DNA of 64,000 nucleotides from Xanthobacter autotrophicus Py2 (lineage in GTDB: Bacteria; Pseudomonadota; Alphaproteobacteria; Rhizobiales; Xanthobacteraceae), in the NCBI GenBank assembly GCA_000017645.1, contig CP000781.1:3459501-3523500 (forward strand). The letters are read 5' to 3'. Positions 1-11,299 of this stretch are shown here, one piece after another (the stretch's first letter is position 1; each line of letters opens with the position of its first letter). The notes under the pieces are model-generated. The model had not been told where the DNA came from. It saw only the letters and a list, made by a program, of their open reading frames with translations, and did not search any database. Position numbers and translations under genes: made by a program.

Positions 1-210
1 GACGTCCTGCGCATCCTCACCCTCCGCGTCGAGGAGCATGAGGAAGGCCCGTCCGCCATGCTCCAGAAGCGCGACCGCGATGATCGCGGCGAGCGTGGGG
101 ACCGTGGCGATCGCGGTGATCGTGGTGACCGGGGCTTCGGTGGTCGCGAGGACCGCCCGCGCCGTCCGCGTCCCACTGAAGAGTCCCATGGCGGCGAGGA
201 GGAAGTCTGA
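1..210 (+). CDS. rpsF: 30S ribosomal protein S6, C-terminal part
   Basis: Partial gene: the 5' end lies outside the window and 69 codons remain before the TGA at 208-210. The reading frame begins in the last strand of the S6 fold ([18 protein letters not shown]) and continues into a long charged tail rich in Arg, Asp and Gly, with several R-G-D triplets followed by a Pro/Arg stretch and Glu-rich end. Extended charged tails are usual in alphaproteobacterial S6. S6 binds 16S rRNA with S18 in the 30S platform. The stop overlaps the rpsR start by one base (TGATG), so the two are probably translationally coupled. Confidence 0.9.
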   Translation, partial: DVLRILTLRVEEHEEGPSAMLQKRDRDDRGERGDRGDRGDRGDRGFGGREDRPRRPRPTEESHGGEEEV

Positions 211-476
211 TGGCGTTCGCTCAGTCCGGTGGCGCCGGCGGTGGCGGTGGCCAGCGTCGTCCCTTCTTCCGTCGTCGCAAGACCTGCCCGTTCTCCGGCC
301 CCAACGCGCCGAAGATCGACTACAAGGATGTGCGCCTGCTGCAGCGCTACATCTCCGAGCGCGGCAAGATCGTGCCCTCGCGCATCACGGCGGTCTCCGC
401 CAAGAAGCAGCGTGAGCTGTCTGCCGCCATCAAGCGCTCGCGGTTCCTGGGCCTTCTGCCCTTCGTGATCCGCTGA
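210..476 (+). CDS. rpsR: 30S ribosomal protein S18
   Basis: 88 residues. After a Gly-rich N-terminal leader (residues 6-14) comes the S18 core: a basic [15 protein letters not shown] segment, the [18 protein letters not shown] helix and the C-terminal [20 protein letters not shown] signature. S18 partners S6 on the platform of the 30S subunit. The ATG overlaps the rpsF stop by one base. A perfect hairpin with a short pyrimidine tract follows immediately downstream, which would separate the ribosomal pair from the next gene. Confidence 0.97.
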   Translation: MAFAQSGGAGGGGGQRRPFFRRRKTCPFSGPNAPKIDYKDVRLLQRYISERGKIVPSRITAVSAKKQRELSAAIKRSRFLGLLPFVIR

Positions 477-482
477 TCCATC

Positions 483-512
483 CGCCCTCCCCGCCGGGGA
501 GGGCGTTTCTCT
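483..512 (+). terminator. Rho-independent terminator-like hairpin after rpsR
   Basis: Perfect 10-bp GC-rich stem (CGCCCTCCCC pairing with GGGGAGGGCG, 483-492 with 496-505), 3-base loop, then TTTCTCTCT. It lies 6 bases past the rpsR stop. It may only attenuate, since rplI of the same conserved operon lies downstream. Confidence 0.7.
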
Positions 513-608
513 CTGGTTTTGGCGACGCGCCGCGGGGAAGTCTCCGGGGCGTCTGCTGGGGTGGCCCCAAGGTCCGCCTCTAACCGCGTCAGCGGGACAG
601 CTTGTCGG

Positions 609-1565
609 ATGGCACTTCTTATCCTCATCGGCCTGGCCGCCGGATCGGCCTCCGCACTGCTTGCCGCCAGCGCCGCGGCGGGCTCGGTTCTGGCCGTTCC
701 CCTCTTCTATCTATCGCCTCTGCCGGTGATGATCGCCGGCATCGCCTTCAGCCCGCTGGCTGCGGCCCTTGCCGTGATCACCGGCGGCGCCGGGCTGTGG
801 CTCGCCTTCGGCGGCACCTTCCTCGTCACCTATCTGGTGGGCCTCGGCGGCCCGGCCCTCGGTCTGTCCTATGCGGCGCTGCTCGCCCGGAGCGACCCCG
901 CGGCCCGTGACGGCTTCGTCTGGTTTCCAGTGGGCGGGTTGCTGCTGCTGGCGGCGGGCTTTGCCACCGTCTCCGTCACCGTGGCGCTGTTCGGCATGGC
1001 CTCGGACTATGAGGCGTACCATGCGGCGGTGATCGCCACCTTCCAGGCATTCGTGGCGGGCCAGGCCCTGCCCATCGGCGCGGAGGGGCGCGATCCCCTC
1101 GCCATGGGCACCCTGATCGCCCATGTCCTGCCCGCCATGGCGGCCGGAATGGCCATGGCCTCCTACCTCGCCTGCCTCTACCTCGCGGCCCGCGCGGCGC
1201 GCGTCTCCGGCACGCTGGCGCGGCCGTGGCCCCGCCTGGCCGCCTTCCGGCTGCCGCCGGTGACCTCGCTGGTGCTCGCCGTGGTGCTGGCCTTGTCCAT
1301 GGCCGGTGGCCTCGCCGGCCTTGCGGCCTCGGCCGGTGCCCTGACCCTGGCTTTGGCCTATGCCCTCGCCGGCTTCGCCGTGGTCCACGCCCTGACCGAA
1401 GGCCAGCCGGCGCGGACCCTCGTCCTCGGCGCGCTCTGGATAACCTCGGCCGTGCTGGGCTGGCCGGTGCTGGCCATGGCCGTGCTCGGCTTCGCTGACG
1501 GCATGCTCGACCTGCGCGCCCGCATCGCCACCGGCAAGGGACCGCCTGCCGCCAACGACCGCTGA
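609..1565 (+). CDS. DUF2232-family polytopic membrane protein
   Basis: 318 residues from the ATG at 609; the frame is open further upstream to 519, but the hydrophobic segment starts at MALLILIGLAAGSAS, so the later start is preferred. The protein is almost entirely hydrophobic, with about eight transmembrane segments separated by short loops and a short basic C-terminus. A DUF2232 membrane protein between rpsR and rplI is a conserved arrangement in alphaproteobacteria; its function is unknown. The family call rests on position and membrane pattern rather than on a catalytic motif. Confidence 0.75.
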   Translation: MALLILIGLAAGSASALLAASAAAGSVLAVPLFYLSPLPVMIAGIAFSPLAAALAVITGGAGLWLAFGGTFLVTYLVGLGGPALGLSYAALLARSDPAARDGFVWFPVGGLLLLAAGFATVSVTVALFGMASDYEAYHAAVIATFQAFVAGQALPIGAEGRDPLAMGTLIAHVLPAMAAGMAMASYLACLYLAARAARVSGTLARPWPRLAAFRLPPVTSLVLAVVLALSMAGGLAGLAASAGALTLALAYALAGFAVVHALTEGQPARTLVLGALWITSAVLGWPVLAMAVLGFADGMLDLRARIATGKGPPAANDR

Positions 1566-1621
1566 TTTTCCAATAAATCCCGACCAAGAAATCCCGATCC
1601 GATACGAACAGGAGACACAAG

Positions 1622-2203
1622 ATGGACGTCATTCTTCTCGAGCGCGTCGCCAAGCTCGGCCAGATGGGCGAAGTGGTGAAGGTGCGCGACGGCTACGCCC
1701 GTAACTTCCTGCTGCCGAACGGCAAGGCCCTGCGCGCCACCAAGGCGAACAAGACCCGCTTCGACACCATGAAGATCGAGCTCGAGGCTCGCAACCTGGA
1801 GCGCCGCAAGGACGCCGAGGCGGTGGCCGAGAAGCTCAACGGCCAGAGCGTGGCGATGATCCGCCAGGCCGGCGAGAGCGGCCAGCTCTACGGCTCGGTC
1901 TCCACCCGCGACATCGCCGATGGCCTGACCGCCGCCGGCTTCACCGTGGACCGCCAGCAGGTCATCCTCAACCACCCCATCAAGACCCTGGGCGTGCACG
2001 TGGTCCCGGTGACCCTGCATCCGGAGGTCGAGGTGACCGTGAAGGTCAACGTCGCCCGCAACGCCGACGAGGCCGAGCGTCAGGCCCGCGGCGAGGACGT
2101 GCGCACCGCCCGTGACGAGGATGCCGAGATCGAGGCCGAACTCGCCATCGAGCGCGCCGAAGTCGCCGCCGAGCTGGCAGCCGAGGAAGGCACCGAGGGC
2201 TGA
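1622..2203 (+). CDS. rplI: 50S ribosomal protein L9
   Basis: 193 residues. The N-terminal L9 signature is clear ([19 protein letters not shown], then [19 protein letters not shown]). A long connecting helix follows, then the C-terminal rRNA-binding domain with [16 protein letters not shown]. An extra acidic tail of about 45 residues after the core makes it longer than the roughly 150 residues of E. coli L9; such tails are common in this group. The Shine-Dalgarno AGGAG lies about 10 bases upstream of the ATG. A strong hairpin ends the operon downstream. Confidence 0.97.
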
Positions 2204-2257
2204 GGCCTTACCGCCCCCCTTCCATTGGGGGGCGACGCTTTTTTCGACGCGGACAAC

Positions 2258-2294
2258 AAACGGCGTCCCGGCCTCTGCCGGGGCGCCGTTTTCC
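2258..2294 (+). terminator. Rho-independent terminator after rplI
   Basis: A 14-bp stem (AAACGGCGTCCCGG, 2258-2271, pairing with CCGGGGCGCCGTTT, 2278-2291, one G-T wobble) with a 6-base loop, running into TTTTCC. It ends the rpsF-rpsR-DUF2232-rplI operon. Confidence 0.85.
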
Positions 2295-2620
2295 GTTCTG
2301 TGCTCGGTCTTGCTCGCGCGCACGTGACGGCTTGCGGCCGGCTGTCACCCAGGCGCCATATTGCGACGCATCAGCCTTGGTGGTTTCATAAAACCCGTTG
2401 CGGCCATCCGGGTGGACCGGCCGGGACGCTTGCCGTGTCGCCCTGCGCCAGATCAGGCGCCCATGGGCCGGCGAGCGGACCACAGCCGGATCCGGAGCGT
2501 TTTCATTCAGGCCGGGCATGGGGCGCGCACGGGCGCGCCGATGGCGCCGGCCTGCCGGCGAACGCTCCCCAGCCTGGAGCGGGAGAAAGGTTTGGGGCTG
2601 AAGCGGAACGGAGGCGGCCG
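2295..2620. other. Intergenic region upstream of cfa
   Basis: About 325 bases between the rplI terminator and the cfa start. Open frames run across it, but none shows a recognisable protein or a convincing ribosome-binding site. It presumably carries the cfa promoter; no clear -35/-10 pair was identified. Confidence 0.5.
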
Positions 2621-3886
2621 ATGGAGCGGTTGCTGGAGAATGTATTGCGGCGGGTGGTCGTTGATGGTCGCCTGAAGGTGACGACCGCATCCGGTCGGAC
2701 AATGACCCTGGGGAATGCGCCGCCAGGGCAGAAGCCCGTCGCGCTTCGCATCACCTGCCCGGCGGCCCAGCGCGACATCTGCCTCGATCCGGAACTGAAG
2801 CTCGGCGAAGCCTACATGAACGGCACGCTGGTGATGGAAGAGGGCACCATCGCCGACTTTCTCGATCTGGTCATGGCCCAGCCGCTCGCCGTCAATCCCA
2901 CGGCGCCGGCCAAGCTGCTGTACCTGCTGCGGCGAGTGTTGCGCCGCATCACGCAATTCAATCCGCCCGGCCGGTCGCAGCGCAATGTAGCGCACCATTA
3001 CGATATCGACGGGCGGCTCTATTCGCTCTTCCTCGACCACGACCGGCAGTACAGCTGCGCCTATTTCGAGCATGAGGGACAGAGCCTCGACGATGCCCAG
3101 CTGGCCAAGAAGCGCCATATCGCCGCCAAGCTGGTGCTCGACCGTGCCGGCCTCGACGTGCTGGACATCGGCTCCGGCTGGGGCGGGCTCGGGCTCTATC
3201 TCGCGGAGATGGCGGGGGCGAAGGTTCAGGGCGTCACGCTCTCGAGCGAACAGCTGGCGCTGTCGCGCCACCGCGCCGCCGAGCGCGGCCTCGCCGATCG
3301 GGTGAACTTCACCTTACGCGACTATCGCGACGTGGAGGGGGCGTTCGACCGCATCGTTTCGGTGGGCATGTTCGAGCATGTGGGCGTGGGCCATTTCGGC
3401 GCCTTCTTCCGCAAGGCCCGCAGCCTGCTGAAGGACGACGGGGTGATGCTGCTGCACGCCATCGGCCGCTCCGATCCGCCGAGCGTCACCAACCCCTTCA
3501 TCACCAAGTATATTTTCCCGGGCGGCTATATTCCGGCCCTGTCGGAAGTGCTGCCGCATATCGAGCGGGCGGGGCTCGTCGTCACCGACGTGGAGCTCTT
3601 GCGCCTGCACTATGCCGAGACGCTGAAGGCCTGGCGCCAGCGCTTCCTGGCCCGCCGGGAGGAGGCTGCCCGGCTCACCGACGAGCGCTTCTGCCGCATG
3701 TGGGAATTCTATTTGGCGTCCAGCGAGATGGCATTCCGCCACCAGGGTCTGAACGTGTTCCAGATCCAGCTCGCCCGCCGCCAGCAGTCGGTGCCGCTGA
3801 CCCGCGACTATGTGGCGGCGGCCGAGGATCGCCTGAGGCGTGCGGAAGCAGCGGCCCGCGCGCCGCTGCGCCTCGCCGGAGAATAG
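2621..3886 (+). CDS. cfa: Cyclopropane-fatty-acyl-phospholipid synthase
   Basis: 421 residues from the ATG at 2621 (MERLLENVLRRVVVDGRL); the frame is open upstream to 2225 but that part is not protein-like. CFA synthase transfers a methylene group from S-adenosylmethionine to the double bond of unsaturated acyl chains in membrane phospholipids. Visible features are an N-terminal lipid-binding domain, the YSCAYFE motif with the cysteine near residue 146, the SAM-binding glycine loop VLDIGSGWGGLGLYLAE near residue 180, and MFEHVGVGHFGAFF further on. Length matches the family (about 380-430). It appears to be transcribed alone. Confidence 0.93.
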   Translation: MERLLENVLRRVVVDGRLKVTTASGRTMTLGNAPPGQKPVALRITCPAAQRDICLDPELKLGEAYMNGTLVMEEGTIADFLDLVMAQPLAVNPTAPAKLLYLLRRVLRRITQFNPPGRSQRNVAHHYDIDGRLYSLFLDHDRQYSCAYFEHEGQSLDDAQLAKKRHIAAKLVLDRAGLDVLDIGSGWGGLGLYLAEMAGAKVQGVTLSSEQLALSRHRAAERGLADRVNFTLRDYRDVEGAFDRIVSVGMFEHVGVGHFGAFFRKARSLLKDDGVMLLHAIGRSDPPSVTNPFITKYIFPGGYIPALSEVLPHIERAGLVVTDVELLRLHYAETLKAWRQRFLARREEAARLTDERFCRMWEFYLASSEMAFRHQGLNVFQIQLARRQQSVPLTRDYVAAAEDRLRRAEAAARAPLRLAGE

Positions 3887-4053
3887 AGCGGGCACAGGGA
3901 CCGGCGGGGTGCCCGTCCGGCCCCGTGCCGGGGCGCGAGGGACCGCCCGCCGCTGCACGCATGGGAGCGTTGCGGCGAATGCCTCGCAACAGGTCTTCTA
4001 TTCGTCGTGCACTCATGGTATCGGCCACTGCCAACTCGTAGCGGGGTGTTTGA

Positions 4054-5649
<1,596 letters not shown>

Positions 5650-5654
5650 CAGCT

Positions 5655-5683
5655 ATGGGTGATGAGCTTGGCCCATCACCCAT
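5655..5683 (+). terminator. Hairpin after guaB
   Basis: Perfect 10-bp inverted repeat (ATGGGTGATG, 5655-5664, with CATCACCCAT, 5674-5683) around a 9-base loop, 6 bases after the guaB stop. No T-tract follows, so intrinsic termination is uncertain. It lies between converging genes. Confidence 0.4.
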
Positions 5684-5770
5684 CGGTACAGGCCCGCGCG
5701 GCGCTTGAGCGCGACCTCCTTGGCGTCGGTCAAAGACCGGCACCGCTCGTTCGAGCAGCGGCGGTTCGGG

Positions 5771-6223
5771 TCAGGTGGGGTCCGGGCCGCGCATGCGCAC
5801 GACGAATTCCACCAGGAAGGCCGTCGACCACGCCACCATCATCGGGCCGATGAGGGATTCGAACCCGGCGATGGCGCGGAAGGACTTGGTGATGGAAACC
5901 CCGTCCGCGCCCACCGTGGTGTAGGTGGAGATGGAATAATAGACGGCGTCGTGCGGATCGGCGATGGCGCCGAGGGCAACGTAGGCCGTTGCCCAGATGC
6001 AGACCTCGAACATGTGGGCAAGGCTGAGGCTCAGCACGGTGGCGCTGATGATCACCGCCTCGCGGAATACGTGGTCGGAGTAGCTCTTGCCGCGGATGCG
6101 CCGGCTGAGGCGCCGGCGGATGATGGCCAGTGAGATGGCGTGGGACACCACCGTCAGCATCGCCAGCGCGATGCAGACCATAAGCAGCGCCAGATATGCG
6201 CCCGATCCGATCCCCCCGTTCAT
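5771..6223 (-). CDS. Two-transmembrane ion channel family protein
   Basis: 150 residues. Layout: N-terminal membrane helix (about residues 9-32), a basic cytoplasmic loop (RRRLSRRIRGKSYS), a second helix, then a pore-loop region YYSISTYTTVGADGVS followed by a third helix ending FLVEFVVRM. This matches the Ion_trans_2 (two-TM potassium channel) fold. The filter reads T-T-V-G-A-D-G rather than T-V-G-Y-G, so selectivity for potassium is not assured. It stands alone on the reverse strand, converging with guaB. The family call is inference from the pore-like segment. Confidence 0.65.
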   Translation of the reverse strand: MNGGIGSGAYLALLMVCIALAMLTVVSHAISLAIIRRRLSRRIRGKSYSDHVFREAVIISATVLSLSLAHMFEVCIWATAYVALGAIADPHDAVYYSISTYTTVGADGVSITKSFRAIAGFESLIGPMMVAWSTAFLVEFVVRMRGPDPT

Positions 6224-6312
6224 GTCGCGTGCTGGCCCCCTCAGCGCGGTGTCGCGCGTCGGGGCAACCTAGCTGCTTCCGGGAGTGAGGAAAATCGCCG
6301 GTCGGCCGCTCG

Positions 6313-6657
6313 TCAGGCGCGGTCGTGATGCGTGCGAGCGGACGACGCGGAGGACTTGGGCGGGGTCACGTCGATCATGCCGTTCTCGTCGGGCGCGCGT
6401 TCGCCATTGCCGAAGGGTTGCCCGCTGCGCAGGTCGAACACCCGCACCGAGCCGAAACTGGACGAGAAGCCGCCCCGGGGCATGCCCGGCGCCCGCCCGG
6501 TGACCAAGGCGTAGACGCCCCCACCCAGCACAAGGGCCGTGAGCACAATGCCGGCGACCACGATCAGGCCGCCCACAAGCGTGAACAGCGCAAGGCCCAC
6601 GAGGCCCGCGACCACAAGGCCGGCAACTCCGCCAAACAGGTTCAGAAGCTGTTTCAT
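6313..6657 (-). CDS. Small membrane protein of unknown function
   Basis: 114 residues from MKQLLNLFGGVAG; the frame is open upstream to 6726, but the shorter start gives a typical membrane-protein N-terminus. Two closely spaced hydrophobic helices (about residues 8-28 and 30-55) are followed by a polar C-terminal tail rich in Gly, Ser and Pro. No family recognised. It lies between the channel gene and ppx on the same strand, with gaps on both sides, so co-transcription is uncertain. Confidence 0.5.
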   Translation of the reverse strand: MKQLLNLFGGVAGLVVAGLVGLALFTLVGGLIVVAGIVLTALVLGGGVYALVTGRAPGMPRGGFSSSFGSVRVFDLRSGQPFGNGERAPDENGMIDVTPPKSSASSARTHHDRA

Positions 6658-6784
6658 GGCACCAGCGTGAAGGTGGATTGGGGCGGACTTGCGACCGCCC
6701 CGCGCCGTCGGCGTGACGCCGGTCACAGGTGTATCAGCGCCCGCCCGAGGCGAGGGGAAGGCTGGCAGACCCCGTCCGGGCCGG

Positions 6785-8359
6785 TCAGTCGCCCTGTTCG
6801 AGCAATGGCTCGCGGCCGATGAGCCGGGCCAGCTGGCGCAGGCGATTATAGACCCGGTCGTTCACCAGCGAGACCACCTTGCGCGGCACGCTCAGCACCA
6901 GCTGGTCGCCGCGCACCTGCAGCGGCATCTGCGGCAGGATGCCGGGCATGGCCGCCGACAGCACGTAGGCGACCCGCATCACGGCGCCGAGGATGCGCGC
7001 GCGGTCGAGCATGCCGGTGGTCAGCAATTCCAGGATGCGGGTGTCGGATTCGTCGGTGTTGAGGCCCATGTGCCGGAAATAGACCGAGAGGGCGATATAG
7101 GCCCGGCCGGGATGATCGATGCCGGCGAACGCCGCATGGGCGATCATGTTCAGGCTCTGCTCGCCGCGATAGTCCGGGTGCGCGCGCCAGCTCACGTCTG
7201 CCAGCAGGCAGGCGGCGCGGCGCAGGCGCTTCTCGTCCTCTGCTTCCTCCAGCACCGGCGCCGAGGCGAAGAAGCCATCGGTCCAGGCCACCAGCTCCTC
7301 CCCGTGGCGGGGCGAGCGGGAGCGCAGCACGTTCATCTCGGCTGCCGCGATCAGGAGCGGGTCGCGGACGCGCTCCTCTTCAGGCATCAGGGAATGCAGC
7401 AGGCCCTCGCGCACGCCGAGGGCGGAGATGACCACCTCCGACGGACGGCCCTGCCGCACGATGTTCTCCAGCACCAGCGCGCCGTAGGCGAGCAGAGGAC
7501 GGCGGGCGTCGGAGACCACGTCGATATGGGCGAGGGCCTCGGCGTCGGCGCGGTGCACGATGCGGGTGAAGTCCAGCGCCTCGCGGGCGGGAATCACATA
7601 GCCGTGCATCACGTGAAGCGGATAGCCCTTGGTGTACATGTGGAGGCGCGCCAGCGCCCGCCACGTTCCGCCCACCGCATAGAAGGTGCGGCCAGCAAGG
7701 GCGCCCAGAACCTCGGCCTCGGGGATGGTCTCGCGGACGATCTTTTCCGCCTTGCGCGGCGAGCGGGACGAGCGGTCCTGCAGGGCGAGCCCGCCGAGCG
7801 GCAGGGTGACGCCGGTGCCGATGGCGCGGCCCTTCACGTCCACCAGCTCCAGCGAGCCGCCGCCGAGATCGCCCACGATGCCGTCCGGCGCATGGACGCC
7901 GGCCACCACGCCGGCGGCGGCGAGCTCCGCCTCGCGCTTGCCGGTGAGCAGCTCGATCTTGCGGCCGCAGATGGCCTCGCATTCGGCGATGAAGGCCGGG
8001 CCGTTTTCCGCGTCGCGCGCGGCGGCGGTGGCGAGGGCATGGACCTCGCCCACCTCCATTGCGTCGCACAGGGCGCGGAACCGCTTCAGCGCGGCCAGGG
8101 CACGGTCCACCGCATCCTGCGGCAGGCGCCCGGTGGAGAGCACCTCGCGGCCGAGCCCGCACAGGGCCTTCTCGTTGAAGATGGGCGTGAGCGCGCGGCT
8201 CAGCCCCTCATAGACCACGAGGCGGACCGAGTTGGAGCCGATATCTATGACCGCGACCGGCGCCCCGGTGAAGAGCCGGCCGGGCGCGCGGGTCACCTCC
8301 TCGCCGTCAGCGACGGACGAAGAGGCTACGCGGCGAAGAATCTTTGAGAGACTTTCCAC
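6785..8359 (-). CDS. ppx: Ppx/GppA family exopolyphosphatase
   Basis: 524 residues. Members hydrolyse terminal phosphates of polyphosphate or the 5' phosphate of pppGpp. The ASKHA phosphatase motifs are visible: [17 protein letters not shown] near residue 35 and [13 protein letters not shown] near residue 165. A C-terminal HD-like helical region follows (residues about 330-500). It begins inside the end of ppk (53-base overlap on the same strand), so the two form one operon with opposing activities on polyphosphate. The N-terminal 30 residues precede the conserved domain, so a start further in is possible. Confidence 0.9.
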   Translation of the reverse strand: MESLSKILRRVASSSVADGEEVTRAPGRLFTGAPVAVIDIGSNSVRLVVYEGLSRALTPIFNEKALCGLGREVLSTGRLPQDAVDRALAALKRFRALCDAMEVGEVHALATAAARDAENGPAFIAECEAICGRKIELLTGKREAELAAAGVVAGVHAPDGIVGDLGGGSLELVDVKGRAIGTGVTLPLGGLALQDRSSRSPRKAEKIVRETIPEAEVLGALAGRTFYAVGGTWRALARLHMYTKGYPLHVMHGYVIPAREALDFTRIVHRADAEALAHIDVVSDARRPLLAYGALVLENIVRQGRPSEVVISALGVREGLLHSLMPEEERVRDPLLIAAAEMNVLRSRSPRHGEELVAWTDGFFASAPVLEEAEDEKRLRRAACLLADVSWRAHPDYRGEQSLNMIAHAAFAGIDHPGRAYIALSVYFRHMGLNTDESDTRILELLTTGMLDRARILGAVMRVAYVLSAAMPGILPQMPLQVRGDQLVLSVPRKVVSLVNDRVYNRLRQLARLIGREPLLEQGD

Positions 8360-10493
8360 GTCCGGACAAGCTCGGGTTGGTCATGAAATATTGATGGGCG
8401 TTGAACGGCTCTTCGCCCGGCGCGGGGACTATGCGTTCGGAGGAGCCGTCGGGCAAGACACGCCAGCTCTGCTGGTTGTCGATAAGGTTGGCGACCATGA
8501 TCTGGTCGAGCACCTGCTCGTGCACCGTGGGATTGGTGATGGGGCACAGGGTCTCGACCCGGCGGTCGAGGTTACGCGGCATCAGGTCCGCCGAGGAGAT
8601 GTAGACCACCGCATTGGGGCTCGGCAGGCCGTGGCCGGCGCCGAAGCAATACACGCGCGAGTGCTCCAGGAAGCGCCCGACGATGGACTTCACCCGGATG
8701 TTCTCGGAGAGTCCGGGAATGCCGGGGCGCAGGCAGCAGATGCCGCGGATGATGCAGTCCACCTGCACGCCGGCGGCGCTCGCCTCGTACAGCGCGTCGA
8801 TGATCTCCGGATCCACCAGCGAGTTGCACTTCAGCCATATGGCGGCCGGGCGGCCGGCCTTGGCGAACTCGATCTCGTCGGCGATGTGGTTGAGCAGCCG
8901 GGGCTTCAGGCCCGTGGGCGAGACCGCCATGGCGTCCAGCTCGCCGGGGGTGGCATAGCCGGTGATGAAGTTGAAGATGCGGGCCACGTCCTGGGCGATC
9001 ACCGGATCGGCGGTGAAGAAGCTGAGGTCCGTATAGATCCGGGCGGTAATGGGGTGGTAGTTGCCGGTGCCCACATGGACGTAGGTGGCCAGCTGCGCGC
9101 CCTCGCGCCGCACCGCCATGGAGAGCTTGCCGTGGGTCTTCAGCTCGATGAAGCCGAACACCACCTGCACGCCGGCACGCTCCAGGTCGCGGGCCCAGCG
9201 GATGTTGGCTTCCTCGTCGAAGCGGGCCTTCAGCTCCACCAGCGCGGTCACCGATTTGCCGGCCTCCGCCGCCTCGGCCAGGGCCTTCACGATGGGGCTG
9301 TCGGAGGAGGTGCGGTAGAGGGTCTGCTTGATGGCGACGACGTTGGGGTCGCGGGCGGCCTGGCGGAGAAACTGAACCACCACGTCAAAGGATTCATAAG
9401 GGTGGTGAACCAATATGTCCTTCTCGCGAATAGCGAGAAAGCAGTCTCCGCCGTGGTCGCGGATGCGTTCGGGAAATCGGGCGTTGTAGGCCTGAAACTT
9501 CAGGTCCGGCCGGTCCACCGAGACCAGCTGGGAGAATTCGTTCAGGGCGAGCACGCCGCCCACCACGAAGATCTCGTCGTCGTTCACGCCCAGCTCGCGG
9601 GCGACGAAATTGCGCAGCTCCGCCGGCATGGCGGCATCCGCCTCCATGCGGATCACCTCGCCGTAGCGGCGCTGTTTCAGCGCGGTCTCAAACAGGCGGA
9701 CGAGATCCTCCGCCTCCTCCTCGATTTCAAGGTCGCTGTCGCGGACCACTCGGAACACGCCCTGGCCCTTCACTGCGTAGCCGGGGAAGAGGCGGGAGAT
9801 GAACAGGCCGATCATCTGTTCCAGGGTGATGAAGCGCAGGGCCCCGGTGCCGAGGTCCGGCAGGCGGATGAAACGCTCCACCTTGGCGGGGATGCGGATC
9901 AGCGCGTTCATGCCCCGCCCGTCCGCTTGCCGCACCAGCTGGAGCGCAAGCGAGAAGCCGAGATTGGGGATGAAGGGGAAGGGGTGCGCCGGGTCGATGG
10001 CCAGCGGGGTCAGCACCGGGAAGACGTGGTTGAGGAAATGCCGGTCCAGCACCACCAGGTCTTCGGCCGTGACCTCGACGCCATCCACCAGCACGATGCC
10101 GACGCCGGCGAGGTCGTGCCGCAGCTCCAGCCAGCGGCCCTGCTGGTCGGAGATGAGCTGGGCGGCGCTGGCGAGGATGGTGGCCAGCTGCTCCGAGGGG
10201 GTAAGGCCGTCGGGGCTCGGGGTCTGCACGCCCTCGCGCACCTGCTCCTTCAGGCCCGCCACGCGGACCATGAAGAACTCGTCGAGGTTGTTGGCCGAGA
10301 TGGAGAGGAAGCGCAGCTGCTCCAGCAGGGGGTGGTTGCGGTTCTCCGCCTCCTCCAGCACCCGCCGGTTGAAGTGCAGCCAGGAAATCTCGCGGTTGAT
10401 GAAGCGCTGCGGCGATTGCGCCAGCGCCAGCACCTCCGCTGCGCCAGCCGGGATCTCGACCTCCGCGAGAGCTGCAGCCTCGTTCATACCCAT
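8307..10493 (-). CDS. ppk: Polyphosphate kinase 1
   Basis: 728 residues from the ATG at 10493 ([13 protein letters not shown]); an earlier in-frame ATG at 10523 would add ten residues. PPK1 reversibly moves the gamma phosphate of ATP onto polyphosphate. The N-terminal domain signature [20 protein letters not shown] is near residue 30, and the catalytic core shows [33 protein letters not shown] and [19 protein letters not shown]. Length is normal for the family. It overlaps ppx by 53 bases and follows hdaA on the same strand, an arrangement seen in other alphaproteobacteria. Confidence 0.96.
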   Translation of the reverse strand: MGMNEAAALAEVEIPAGAAEVLALAQSPQRFINREISWLHFNRRVLEEAENRNHPLLEQLRFLSISANNLDEFFMVRVAGLKEQVREGVQTPSPDGLTPSEQLATILASAAQLISDQQGRWLELRHDLAGVGIVLVDGVEVTAEDLVVLDRHFLNHVFPVLTPLAIDPAHPFPFIPNLGFSLALQLVRQADGRGMNALIRIPAKVERFIRLPDLGTGALRFITLEQMIGLFISRLFPGYAVKGQGVFRVVRDSDLEIEEEAEDLVRLFETALKQRRYGEVIRMEADAAMPAELRNFVARELGVNDDEIFVVGGVLALNEFSQLVSVDRPDLKFQAYNARFPERIRDHGGDCFLAIREKDILVHHPYESFDVVVQFLRQAARDPNVVAIKQTLYRTSSDSPIVKALAEAAEAGKSVTALVELKARFDEEANIRWARDLERAGVQVVFGFIELKTHGKLSMAVRREGAQLATYVHVGTGNYHPITARIYTDLSFFTADPVIAQDVARIFNFITGYATPGELDAMAVSPTGLKPRLLNHIADEIEFAKAGRPAAIWLKCNSLVDPEIIDALYEASAAGVQVDCIIRGICCLRPGIPGLSENIRVKSIVGRFLEHSRVYCFGAGHGLPSPNAVVYISSADLMPRNLDRRVETLCPITNPTVHEQVLDQIMVANLIDNQQSWRVLPDGSSERIVPAPGEEPFNAHQYFMTNPSLSGRGKSLKDSSPRSLFVRR

Positions 10494-10562
10494 GCTCGGT
10501 CCCCCGCGTTTCGGCCGGACCATGGCCGCGTTACATGACTACTCTATGACGCCCTGGCGGTA

Positions 10563-11297
10563 TCAGTCTTCTTCCCCGTGGACGTCGGGGAAGGGCGGGT
10601 CTTCGCCCAGTTCCTCGCCGAGCTCCTTCAACACCTGGGCCGCCAGCGCCCGCGTCACCGGGCGCCGGGCTGCGAGGGCGGCCGTATCCAGCGCATCGAC
10701 GATGCGCTTGGCGCCGGCCACGGTGCGCTGCATGCGCATGAGGAGGTACTGGACCGTGGCTTCATCCACCGAAAGCTGGCGATCCGCGAACAGCTTCACC
10801 AGCACCGCCGCCAGCAGGGCGTCGTCCGCAGGCGCGATCTCGAACACCGGCACGGCGCGCAGCCGCGAGGCGAGGTCGGCGGTGGCGAGACTGAAGCTTG
10901 AGGGCGGCGTGCGCGCGGTCATCAGCAGGTAGGCCTGCTGCTCGCGGGCGAGGTTGAGCAGGTGGAACAGGGCGGCCTCGCTGAAGGTGCCGGCCGAAAG
11001 GTCCTCCAGTACCAGGGCGCCGCTGGCGAGGGCCTCGGGCACGCCTTCGCGGGTCAGGGCGCGGGCGTCGAGGGTCCGCGCGCCGGAGCGCTCGGCGAAG
11101 ATCGCCGAAAGGTGGCTCTTTCCAGCGCCCTCCGGCCCCACGATGCACACCACCCGGGCCGGCCATTCGGGAAAGGCGTCGATGAGGGCGAGGGCGGCCG
11201 CGTTGCCGGGCGCTGCGAGGAAATCCTCGCGCCGGAGCGCCGGGTAGGCCGGCAGGTCGAGGGGAAGCTGGCGCGGACGTCCGTCGCGCTCTGCCAT
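10563..11297 (-). CDS. hdaA: HdaA, DnaA-related regulatory AAA+ protein
   Basis: 244 residues from the ATG at 11297; the frame is open well upstream but that part is the antisense shadow of the permease gene. Homologues promote ATP hydrolysis on DnaA when bound to the sliding clamp, preventing re-initiation. The N-terminus holds QLPLDL (residues 10-15), resembling the clamp-binding motif of E. coli Hda. The Walker A is GPEGAGKS (residues 54-61). The C-terminal lid ends in an acidic tail. No DNA-binding domain IV is present, as expected for Hda. It starts 2 bases after the AI-2E permease stop. Confidence 0.88.
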   Translation of the reverse strand: MAERDGRPRQLPLDLPAYPALRREDFLAAPGNAAALALIDAFPEWPARVVCIVGPEGAGKSHLSAIFAERSGARTLDARALTREGVPEALASGALVLEDLSAGTFSEAALFHLLNLAREQQAYLLMTARTPPSSFSLATADLASRLRAVPVFEIAPADDALLAAVLVKLFADRQLSVDEATVQYLLMRMQRTVAGAKRIVDALDTAALAARRPVTRALAAQVLKELGEELGEDPPFPDVHGEED

Positions 11298-11299
11298 GC

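Noticed and set aside
5850..5870. A tRNA T-arm-like sequence (GGGTTCGAATCCC on the reverse strand)
   Set aside because: It encodes G-F-E-S of the channel protein, and no anticodon arm or acceptor stem pairs around it.
8232..10538. Forward open frame of 768 codons opposite ppk
   Set aside because: Shadow frame; ppk on the other strand has full conserved motifs.
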